A stretch of 16,035 nucleotides of DNA from Deinococcus sp. Leaf326. GTDB lineage: Bacteria; Deinococcota; Deinococci; Deinococcales; Deinococcaceae. Below are positions 1 to 6,208 of the stretch, piece by piece. The DNA lies in contig NZ_LMOM01000033.1 in assembly GCF_001424185.1 (NCBI RefSeq), positions 1 to 16,035 of the forward strand. Direction: 5' to 3'. The position numbers and the translations under genes are program-made. Positions within the stretch are counted from its first letter, which is position 1. The number at the start of each line of letters is the position of its first letter. A model generated the notes under the pieces. The model worked only from the letters and a program-made list of their open reading frames with translations, ran no database searches and was not told the DNA's origin.

Positions 1-23
1 CGAGCGCCGTCATTCGGCGCTCG
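1..23. repeat. 9-bp inverted repeat (possible terminator)
   Basis: CGAGCGCCG (1-9) and CGGCGCTCG (15-23) form a perfect 9-bp stem with a 5-nt loop. It lies 75 bp past the stop of the minus-strand gene ending at 99, so it could end that transcript. The window edge hides whether a T-run follows on the minus strand. Confidence 0.45.
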
Positions 24-98
24 GCTACGCTACGCCCTGGTCTACACTCACGTCATCGGCGAACGCTCGCAACGCCGCTTGAAGTCAAACCTGGAGCA

Positions 99-461
99 TT
101 ACCACACGCTTTCTGGGGGATCCGGTGACCACTGCAATATGCGCAACGCGTCTCTCGCGGCCTCCCGGACGAGGGCCCACCAAGAACTGGTCGCTACCGA
201 CGCCTCGGATGTCCAAGGCTCCGGTTCCTGAAGTGCCGTCATCTCGGACAAGAGACGGTCAATCTTCTCCAACGCCTGGCATTGGTCAGGTTCCCAGTCT
301 GCCAGGTACCCATCGCGCACTGCGGGCACGTACCACGCATCGAAGTCCACCACCATCTCTTCCCCATGCTTTTGAAGCTCAGGAGGTTGCGCCAGTGAGC
401 GGACGGCGTCCTCTAGGTAATAGAGGTTGATCTCTGCAGGAGTGGAATGTTCCGTCAGCAC
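99..461 (-). CDS. Unrecognised 120-aa protein
   Basis: I do not recognise this protein. It is mostly charged and aromatic, with a predicted helical N-terminal part (around AEINLYYLEDAVRSL) and a Trp-rich C-terminal tail ending in SVW. It follows the 520-1218 gene on the same strand and is probably co-transcribed with it. The start is uncertain: the frame stays open back to 656, but that would overlap the end of the upstream gene. The first plausible start after that gene's stop is TTG at 512, and GTG at 461 is chosen here. Neither has a clear Shine-Dalgarno sequence. The reading frame is probably real because its composition is protein-like, unlike the overlapping frames. Confidence 0.55.
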   Translation of the reverse strand: MLTEHSTPAEINLYYLEDAVRSLAQPPELQKHGEEMVVDFDAWYVPAVRDGYLADWEPDQCQALEKIDRLLSEMTALQEPEPWTSEASVATSSWWALVREAARDALRILQWSPDPPESVW

Positions 462-519
462 ACCGTACTTTACGACCAAGCTTCTGCTGGAAGCGATTCG
501 TGGAAGTGACAAAGTATTG

Positions 520-1218
520 TTAGGGACGGTAATACCAGTCCTCCGGATGACTCCGTGGAGAACCATCGCCCGGCTCATACCGACTGGCTGGAGAACCCTC
601 GACGCGCCGAATCTTCTCCAGAGCAATGTCATAAGGCGTCGGGGGCTCGTAATCATCGTCGTCCAGGGGATGCAGATCGCGGTACGTCACCCCTGGCGCC
701 ATCTTCAGGACCCGGGCGCGCTCCGCTTCGCTGTCTGCGACCGAGTGATGCGGCGGCTCGGCGACCCACTTGCCCTGTAAGGCGCGAGCCCGGTCCAGGC
801 GTTCTTCCATGCTCATCTCGTGGAGAGGGATCTGCGGCGCCGACACGACCTCGCGCTCCTCGAACACCACGTGATAGAGGGGACTCACCCACCGCGGCGC
901 AGGCTTCTGCTCCTTTGGTTGCATGGCCCGCCCGGCCGCCCCGATATATCCCCGCACCAGTTCGACCAGGCAGTCATCCTCGTGCTCGACCTCGATGACG
1001 AGCGACGGCGACGTCCGCACCTGCAGCACTTCTCCCCCCCACAGTTCCGCCGGCAGCCCTTCTCCCTCGGCATACGCCGTGAACGTTGGCCGCTCCAGGA
1101 GCTGGTCCATGCGCAGGAACCCATGCAGGTTCAGGAGCGGGAAATCGCCATGCAGGGTATGCCCCTGGTAGAGGTGACCCAGGCCATAGGCGGAAATGAT
1201 GTCGGGAATCTGTTCCAT
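520..1218 (-). CDS. Unrecognised acidic 232-aa protein
   Basis: No family is recognised. The N-terminal half (residues 1-90) alternates short hydrophobic strands (LWGGEVLQV, SLVIEVEHEDDC). The C-terminal half is highly charged, with an acidic DDDDYEPPTPYD stretch near residues 187-198 and a final tail rich in Pro, Ser and Asp. There is no signal peptide or membrane segment, so it is likely cytoplasmic. The ATG at 1218 is the only good start and has no obvious Shine-Dalgarno sequence. It lies 31 nt downstream of a TTGACA box, suggesting a short 5' leader. It is separated from the upstream 566-aa gene by a strong terminator, so it is its own transcription unit, probably together with the 99-461 gene. 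Confidence 0.8.
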   Translation of the reverse strand: MEQIPDIISAYGLGHLYQGHTLHGDFPLLNLHGFLRMDQLLERPTFTAYAEGEGLPAELWGGEVLQVRTSPSLVIEVEHEDDCLVELVRGYIGAAGRAMQPKEQKPAPRWVSPLYHVVFEEREVVSAPQIPLHEMSMEERLDRARALQGKWVAEPPHHSVADSEAERARVLKMAPGVTYRDLHPLDDDDYEPPTPYDIALEKIRRVEGSPASRYEPGDGSPRSHPEDWYYRP

Positions 1219-1223
1219 ACATA

Positions 1224-1255
1224 TATCTACAGCACCACTTCACCCCACTTGTCAA
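1224..1255 (-). promoter_or_regulatory. Putative promoter of the 232-aa gene
   Basis: On the minus strand a perfect TTGACA (1255-1250) is followed after 18-20 nt by TGTAGATA (1231-1224), an imperfect -10. The start codon is only 5 nt beyond, so the transcript would have a very short leader or none. It sits between the terminator of the upstream gene and the ATG. The -10 is weak, so the assignment is tentative. Confidence 0.4.
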
Positions 1256-1264
1256 GCAAGGACC

Positions 1265-1298
1265 AAAAAAACGTGCCCGAACAAATAAATGTTCGGGC
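1265..1298 (-). terminator. Rho-independent terminator of the 566-aa gene
   Basis: Read on the minus strand, GCCCGAAC (1298-1291) pairs with GTTCGGGC (1282-1275) across an 8-nt loop. Three bases (ACG) and a run of seven T (1271-1265) follow. This is the clearest intrinsic terminator in the window. It closes the minus-strand run of three genes from 5909 to 1391. Confidence 0.85.
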
Positions 1299-1299
1299 G

Positions 1300-1375
1300 C
1301 TACCAGTAGTAGGTAGTTGTCTCCAGCAGTAGGAGACGGGAGGTGATCAGAGGAGATCAGTACCAGTAGAGGTAC
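1300..1375 (-). repeat. Array of four small hairpins in the 3' UTR
   Basis: Four adjacent inverted repeats lie between the stop at 1391 and the terminator: 1300-1316 (CTACC/GGTAG), 1319-1337 (GTCTCC/GGAGAC), 1344-1359 (TGATC/GATCA) and 1360-1375 (GTACC/GGTAC). Stems are 5-6 bp. On the plus strand the loops are AGTAGTA, AGCAGTA, AGAGGA and AGTAGA, so they are alike in sequence as well as size. Spacing is 0-6 nt. The strand is assigned from the transcript expected to cover them. Confidence 0.55.
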
Positions 1376-1390
1376 CGGCATCGTGTCAAA

Positions 1391-3091
1391 TCAGCGAAGA
1401 CCAGCTTCGACCAATTCGACGATCTGGAGGGCGAATTTCACGCGAACACCGTAGTTGCTACAGAGTGCGCAAAACTCAGCACCAGCAGCCTTCGTACGGT
1501 GAGCCAACAGGAACTTGTGCAGGGGAATCGACGTCGCGATTTCCCAGAGTCCCGACTTCATGAGCTTTTCACTGATGCGGGCGGCATCGGCGAATTGCTC
1601 AGGAGCGTACTCAGCCTGATCAACAATCGCATCATCAATGACGATACGAGGGCGACCTTTAGCGAGCACAGCGATCGCGTTGACGAGTGCCGGCGTCAAA
1701 TCACGTCCAAGCAACGTCGCGAGGGGCTGCGTACGATCCAAACCATGAACCGTGACGTAAGCGTCAACAAGTTCAACGGCCTGAGCAAACTCGTCAGGCA
1801 TATCCACGTCAGGAGCAGCAAGGAAATCGCTCTTTCGGGTGGTGTCGCCTGCGTCATCCGAGATCACTTCGTCGTACGAGGTGATCATCTTGAGTCCCTC
1901 CATAATCTGACCGATCTTGGGGAGAGACCACGTGCGTGCGTCGAACACCTGCTGCGAGAGCGTGCGGTGACGACGGATTGCCATCTGGACCATGCGCGGC
2001 GTGATGTCCTCGTCGCGGATAGGCTTGAACGGCTTGAGGAATACCAGGCGCTGCATGAGCCGCGAGGTGAACTTCGTCCCCAGAACCGTCTCGTCGAAGG
2101 CCTGCTGGGTGAGTGCGAGCTCGGAAACCTTGTAGCCAGTCTTCGAGCGGTCCTGCTTGCGAGGCCAGTTGCGCGTCTTCGGGTTGAAGAACTTGGCCCC
2201 ACTTTGATCCGTCTTGCTCTGCGTCATCCACTCCTGCATCGGGTTGGAGATGGGCAGCTGGACTTCCTTGAGTTCGCTGATCTGACGCCCACGAACCGTC
2301 TTGACCACGTTCTGAACATGCGAACGCGTCTGTGGCAGGACCGAAACAATCCGGTTGCCTTTTTTAGTCATCTCCCAACTCACCGTAGTGTGCTCTGGGA
2401 ACTGCAACACCACCATCGCCTCTTGCGTCACCATGCCCCACTCATTGATCTCCCGGGGCTGGATCGTCAGCAACTGGCCCTGCGTGTCGCTGTAATGCGT
2501 CGTCCAGGGGCGGTTTTGACCACCGTCCAGGATCGTGGCGATGGAGCTGCTCACCGACGTTCCGACCCGGTCTTCCTGGTCATGAATGTCTTGCTCCTTG
2601 TAATCGCGCTCGAACTCCGGGGGGAGAACGGCACGTACAAAGGTCAACAGCCGCATGCCTCGCGTCGGATCCCAGCGCTCCAGAGCTTTCCACAGCGCAC
2701 GTCGACCCGTGGCCCAGGCTGCATCGAAGTTATGGAACTTCTCAGCTTCCTGCACGGCGAGCTTCAACGCTTCAGGTGCAGTCGTACGGAACAGCAGCTC
2801 GAACACTTCGTTCCTGGTCCGCTTGTCGGTCTCCGGATCGTTCAGGACCTTCGAGAGTTCGATGGCCTGCTTATCCGTGAGAAAAACGAGATCCTTCCTG
2901 ACTTCGTACTGAGCAGCCTGAAACGGATCCAGGCGAGACTCGAGCATCATAGAGAGATGGGTCCCTTCGACAACCCGTTCTCCATCCTTGTTGACCTTTG
3001 TCGTCACAACCGTGAAGTTCTGCTCCTTGAGAGCGTTCACGTAGCGGCTGTGGTTAGGGTCGGTCTTGCGCGTCTTGGTGGGGGTGGTCAT
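1391..3091 (-). CDS. 566-aa protein with a sigma-70 region 2-like segment
   Basis: The ATG at 3091 is chosen over the longer open frame because an AAAGGA Shine-Dalgarno lies about 8 nt upstream. Residues 108-165 resemble sigma-70 region 2: a helix (LKLAVQEAEKF), then GRRALWKALERWDPTRG (129-145), LLTFVRAVLPPEFERDY (148-164). In true sigma factors this reads like [21 protein letters not shown], which contacts RNA polymerase and the -10 element. No clear region 4 helix-turn-helix is seen, so it may be a divergent sigma-like protein or a chance match of a helical segment. The middle (250-350) is basic. The C-terminus has one CxxC (CALC). It is the last gene of the minus-strand run and ends in a terminator. 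Overall function unknown. Confidence 0.8.
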   Translation of the reverse strand: MTTPTKTRKTDPNHSRYVNALKEQNFTVVTTKVNKDGERVVEGTHLSMMLESRLDPFQAAQYEVRKDLVFLTDKQAIELSKVLNDPETDKRTRNEVFELLFRTTAPEALKLAVQEAEKFHNFDAAWATGRRALWKALERWDPTRGMRLLTFVRAVLPPEFERDYKEQDIHDQEDRVGTSVSSSIATILDGGQNRPWTTHYSDTQGQLLTIQPREINEWGMVTQEAMVVLQFPEHTTVSWEMTKKGNRIVSVLPQTRSHVQNVVKTVRGRQISELKEVQLPISNPMQEWMTQSKTDQSGAKFFNPKTRNWPRKQDRSKTGYKVSELALTQQAFDETVLGTKFTSRLMQRLVFLKPFKPIRDEDITPRMVQMAIRRHRTLSQQVFDARTWSLPKIGQIMEGLKMITSYDEVISDDAGDTTRKSDFLAAPDVDMPDEFAQAVELVDAYVTVHGLDRTQPLATLLGRDLTPALVNAIAVLAKGRPRIVIDDAIVDQAEYAPEQFADAARISEKLMKSGLWEIATSIPLHKFLLAHRTKAAGAEFCALCSNYGVRVKFALQIVELVEAGLR

Positions 3092-3106
3092 CTCGGAATC
3101 CTTTGC

Positions 3107-3162
3107 GGGGGGTGGCGGATGCCGACTCCCCCGACTTGATGGGGGAGGGCAACAACTTGCCC
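3107..3162 (-). promoter_or_regulatory. Structured leader of the 566-aa gene
   Basis: Three pairings are possible in the 118-nt gap before the ATG at 3091. GGGCAA/TTGCCC pairs 3147-3152 with 3157-3162. CTCCCCC/GGGGGAG pairs 3126-3132 with 3141-3147. An alternative pairs the C-run 3128-3132 with the G-run 3107-3112, with an inner GGC/GCC stem. The last two compete for the same bases. The alternative ends about 5 nt from the AAAGGA Shine-Dalgarno, so it could occlude or protect the ribosome site. Confidence 0.45.
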
Positions 3163-3209
3163 GCAACGGAAAAACGACCTACACCGACTTCAGAACTCTG
3201 GTGTTCTGC

Positions 3210-4592
3210 TCAGAACTGCAAGTGCGACACGCTGATCAGGCGAACAGCGTCACTGAACTGCACCTCTGCACGAACACCTAACGGACTCAGGGGGGTGCCC
3301 GTCTGCGACAGGACCAGCCCTTCACCAAACTTCTTGTGCGTCACCCGCACATCCGCATTCACCTCGGCCACGTCCTGCACTGTGGCCTGCAGCTTGTATG
3401 TCTGGAGCTGCTCCCCGTGAATCAACGCGGTGAACTGCACGCCAGCCACTTCGTACGTTCCCAACCAGAACACACTGTTCTGGACGGGGTAGACGGTGAG
3501 CTCGCGCTCCTCGTACCGAATCTGGACGCCATCGGTGCGCTGCACTTCCGTCGTCACGTCGTCCACCAGGCCGCTCATGCTCAGCCAGTCCCCATAGGTG
3601 TTGATCACCGTCCGGTGCTGAGCCTGGGCATCCTGCACGCAGTTGTGCGTTCCGCCAAAGCTTCCGTCATAGCACGCCAATACGAGATCGCACTGGTCGA
3701 CCATGAACTCGTTGCGCCACTGCATCGCGCTGCGGATGTCTGCGTCGGCGAGGTCATCGGAACCGACCGCCACGACGAGCGCTGCATCCCGCACCAACTC
3801 ACTCCAGAGCTCCTGTGACGCTTCCGGCCAACGGCGTGCCTGTCCTGGGAAGGGCAGCGCAGCCACGTACGGAATCTTCTCCTGACGAGCAGCGCGCGCA
3901 AGAGCGGTATCCCACCCGAGCGCCATCCCACTGATCACAGTCAGGGACGGATTCCCATCACGCAGACGGCGCAGGTATTTGACCGCCAGATCGACGAGCA
4001 CCTGTTCAGGGTCCTGAAGAATCGGGAAGTCGTTGTGCAACAGCACGTCCTGGCGCACTTTCATGAGCAGCAGACCCAACATGTTCTGGCCTACGCCCTT
4101 CGAGATCCCCCAGAACTGGTCTCCCCAGGTGTTGTGCTCCTGGATAGACCGGCCCTCGGTCGCCATGAGGGAGCGGCCGAGTGTAGGCGTCTGGAATTTC
4201 TGCCGAAGCAGGTCTTCCATGATGCCGACCTTGACCTCTTCCCAGTCCTGGCGGAGCTGGAGCTTGCGGTCGCGCCCCAACGTGCGGGCGGCGGCAGGAG
4301 TCTTGGCCTGCGCGATCCGTCGCCGGACGCGGAGATCCAGGAATTTAGCTGCCTGAAAAGCAGCTTCTACCGTGGCATACATCGTGCCCTCGAACTGCAC
4401 AGGGGAGGGGTGAAAATTACTGAGGAAGGAGAACGCCCCACGAAAATTCGTGATCGCGCCTGTTCCACTCGGGAGGGAGTACCCACCCAGCTTGTCCGGA
4501 CGGTGTCCGGTCCCAGCCACCACGAACTTGCCCTGAAGCAGTTCACGGATCTCGGGGGCGGAAGGCCGCAGCATATTCTTTGAAGTGATCAT
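3210..4592 (-). CDS. NADAR domain inserted in a SLOG (YspA-like) domain
   Basis: Residues 24-38 (VVAGTGHRPDKLGGY) are the first strand of a YspA-like SLOG domain. It resumes at 217-323: VISGMALGWDTA, PFPGQARRW, MQWRNEFMVDQCDLVLACYDGSFGGT. Between them, residues 48-183 form a NADAR domain: SFLSNF (55-60), EAAFQAAK (76-83), a GR.....R.DW segment (106-117), and WGDQFWG...N.LG (156-173). Known NADAR proteins hydrolyse N-glycosidic bonds of riboflavin intermediates (YbiA) or remove ADP-ribose from guanine. SLOG domains bind nucleotides or nucleotide signals. Residues 415-460 (VTHKKFGEGLVL...VQFSDAVRLIS) resemble the UvrD/PcrA C-terminal Tudor-like tail. AGGAG lies 6 nt before the ATG at 4592. The upstream gene ends 102 nt away. 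Substrate and partners are unknown. Confidence 0.9.
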   Translation of the reverse strand: MITSKNMLRPSAPEIRELLQGKFVVAGTGHRPDKLGGYSLPSGTGAITNFRGAFSFLSNFHPSPVQFEGTMYATVEAAFQAAKFLDLRVRRRIAQAKTPAAARTLGRDRKLQLRQDWEEVKVGIMEDLLRQKFQTPTLGRSLMATEGRSIQEHNTWGDQFWGISKGVGQNMLGLLLMKVRQDVLLHNDFPILQDPEQVLVDLAVKYLRRLRDGNPSLTVISGMALGWDTALARAARQEKIPYVAALPFPGQARRWPEASQELWSELVRDAALVVAVGSDDLADADIRSAMQWRNEFMVDQCDLVLACYDGSFGGTHNCVQDAQAQHRTVINTYGDWLSMSGLVDDVTTEVQRTDGVQIRYEERELTVYPVQNSVFWLGTYEVAGVQFTALIHGEQLQTYKLQATVQDVAEVNADVRVTHKKFGEGLVLSQTGTPLSPLGVRAEVQFSDAVRLISVSHLQF

Positions 4593-4608
4593 CTCGGGCT
4601 CCTGTGCC

Positions 4609-4653
4609 GGGGGGTCGCGTCTGCGCGCCCCCCGGTCTTGCTTGGGGGGGGCG
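4609..4653 (-). promoter_or_regulatory. Two competing hairpins before the NADAR-SLOG gene
   Basis: On the plus strand a G-run (4609-4614), a C-run (4628-4633) and a second G-run (4644-4651) allow two exclusive folds. One pairs the first two, with an inner CGCG/CGCG stem (4616-4619 with 4624-4627). The other pairs 4626-4633 with 4646-4653. On the minus-strand RNA the first ends 3-4 nt before the AGGAG Shine-Dalgarno. No T-run follows, so attenuation or translational control is more likely than termination. Confidence 0.5.
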
Positions 4654-4694
4654 AAGGGCGAACAACTCCAGTCAGGCCTTCAATTCAGAACTTC

Positions 4695-5909
4695 TCAGTA
4701 CAGACCATTGTGTTTCTGCCAGTGGCCATCCAGCGCGGACCTCGGCTTGACACCCACGGGCCAGCGGGCGCAGACCTCTTTCAGCTGCGTGATCTCCTCA
4801 CCGGTACCGAGCGTCAGAACGCCCCACACCTGCTCAGAGAGGTACACCCGCAGTTCCTGCTGCGCGAGCGCGAGGTCCTGCCCTTTCGGAAGACGTTCAC
4901 ACCACTGGAGGGTATGCGTCGCCACCTTGGAGGGCCAACCTGCGACCTGCACCGCAATCGTCGGAATCCCTAGCGAGCGCGCAGCCACGGTGGCGACTTG
5001 CCCGATAAGATCGTCCGTGATGGCTGCGACCGCGCCAGGCCGTTGCCGGGTGAAGCTCGCGGCGAACAGCGAAACGAGGCGGTCGAAAGCCTCAGCCTTC
5101 ACGCGTCGGGGAATCCCGAGGGACTCCCAGTTGCCACTGATGAGCAGCGCCCCCTGGAGGGCCGCCTGCACTTCGGGGCTGACCATCCGTGGCTGAATGC
5201 TCTGGCCACGCACGTCATCCCTCGCATACAGCGCGCGGGTCTTGAACTGCTGGTACTCCCGCATAGGTTCACTCCGGTCGTTCAGGCGGCCTTCAAGCGC
5301 AGCTCGAAGGTCCTGGTCGGGGTTGCCCGCTGCTTCGAGCGCCTGCAGGGCTTCCTGGGGCGTGTCGGCGTAGATGCCGAAGCGCCGGAGGTCGCTGTCG
5401 AGGTCCTGCAAGGGATGATCCTTGTGGGCCCAGTCCTGCTGCGTATCGAACGCATCTGCGTCCGCATGCACCTTCGCGTCGTCGATGGTGTAAGCCATCC
5501 GATCGAGCGAGGCCAGTGCATTCAGGGCAGAGAAGTCCACGTCGTCACCGCCGAAGCCGTACTGCACTTCAGGGTGAAGCATGTCCCGCACGGTGGTCGT
5601 CACTTTGCCTTTACGGCCAGGAACGCTCACCTCGCCGACTCGGACCGTCTTCGCTGTCGCGAAAATAGCGTCCATCACAACTCTCTGGACTTGCATATCC
5701 CACTGGCTTTTCGGCCGGGGGAGGACACTCTTCGCAACACCCTTGATGAAGGCGTGCGGCTTCATGTCCTGTAGGAACTGCAGCGTGTCAGGATGACCTT
5801 TGAGAGCGGCGTACGTCCGGTCACGCCAGGTCGATCCTTTGAAACTTGCAGCTCGGGCCAGTAATTCCTTGAGCTCAATGGGGAAAACGGGCAGTTCGTT
5901 GACGCTCAT
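4695..5909 (-). CDS. Unrecognised 404-aa protein, possible Rossmann-like C-terminus
   Basis: The ATG at 5909 has AAGGAG 6 nt upstream, so it is preferred to the ATG 36 nt further out. No family is recognised. The N-terminal 250 residues are helical and acidic in the middle (KVHADADAFDTQQDWAHKDH). Residues 253-390 alternate hydrophobic strands and helices: GALLISGNWESLGIP, GAVAAITDDLIGQVATVAARSLGIPTIAVQV, VWGVLTLGTGEEITQLKEV. That looks like a nucleotide-binding Rossmannoid or SLOG-like fold, but no diagnostic motif is present. It leads the three-gene minus-strand run with the NADAR-SLOG and sigma-like proteins. A long structured leader precedes it. Confidence 0.8.
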   Translation of the reverse strand: MSVNELPVFPIELKELLARAASFKGSTWRDRTYAALKGHPDTLQFLQDMKPHAFIKGVAKSVLPRPKSQWDMQVQRVVMDAIFATAKTVRVGEVSVPGRKGKVTTTVRDMLHPEVQYGFGGDDVDFSALNALASLDRMAYTIDDAKVHADADAFDTQQDWAHKDHPLQDLDSDLRRFGIYADTPQEALQALEAAGNPDQDLRAALEGRLNDRSEPMREYQQFKTRALYARDDVRGQSIQPRMVSPEVQAALQGALLISGNWESLGIPRRVKAEAFDRLVSLFAASFTRQRPGAVAAITDDLIGQVATVAARSLGIPTIAVQVAGWPSKVATHTLQWCERLPKGQDLALAQQELRVYLSEQVWGVLTLGTGEEITQLKEVCARWPVGVKPRSALDGHWQKHNGLY

Positions 5910-5923
5910 CGCGTGCTCCTTCG

Positions 5924-6068
5924 CTCTCTGGGGGGCTTTCGCCACTCCCCAGAGAGACTCTGAGAAGTGGGTCGGCCTTCCATCGGGAAGGGTCTTCGGA
6001 TTCGCAAATCCGATCTTGGCGCAGTGTTCCCACTGCTTCGGTGCTCCAGGGTGAAAGCAAGCACCGAA
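5924..6068 (-). ncRNA. Structured leader RNA of five hairpins
   Basis: Five hairpins fill 145 nt upstream of the ATG at 5909. They are 6037-6068 (9 bp), 6021-6036 (6 bp), 5996-6013 (7 bp), 5976-5991 (6 bp) and 5924-5956 (10 bp plus an inner GGC/GCC stem). On the minus strand the loops of the second and the last are GGAA and GAAA, both GNRA tetraloops. On the plus strand these would be TTCC and TTTC. This favours a minus-strand RNA. The last hairpin ends 2 nt before the AAGGAG site. It may be a leader, a riboswitch-like element or a separate small RNA. No known riboswitch consensus was recognised. Confidence 0.5.
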
Positions 6069-6162
6069 TACCTACCCCCTCAGCGTACACGCCCTCATTG
6101 AGTTTGCCTATCCCCACTCTTTCCAGGGGCTACGAGCGAACCTCCTTCCAGACACACGAGCA

Positions 6163-6190
6163 GGCCGCTCCCACCTGCGAGGGAGCGGCC
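6163..6190 (-). terminator. GC-rich hairpin after the primase gene
   Basis: GGCCGCTCCC (6163-6172) and GGGAGCGGCC (6181-6190) form a perfect 10-bp stem with an 8-nt loop, 19 bp past the stop of the gene ending at 6209. There is no T-run on the minus strand, so it is a weak or rho-assisted terminator, or an mRNA-stabilising end. It separates the replication operon from the leader RNA at 6068. Confidence 0.6.
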
Positions 6191-6208
6191 GACTGGAGAG
6201 ACGGGGGA

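Noticed and set aside
1499..3139. A 546-codon plus-strand open frame opposite the 566-aa gene
   Set aside because: It is antisense to a gene with a good ribosome site and sigma-like segment. It has no ribosome site of its own and an Arg/Leu/His-rich composition typical of shadow frames in GC-rich DNA.
4035..5774. Long plus-strand frames opposite the NADAR-SLOG and 404-aa genes
   Set aside because: The minus-strand frame carries clear NADAR and SLOG motifs over the same bases. The opposite frames show no motif and no ribosome site.
5976..6036. A tRNA or tRNA-like fold in the five-hairpin leader
   Set aside because: The TTCGCAA loop lacks the invariant A58 equivalent, the anticodon-like stem has a 4-nt loop, not 7, and no acceptor stem closes the set.
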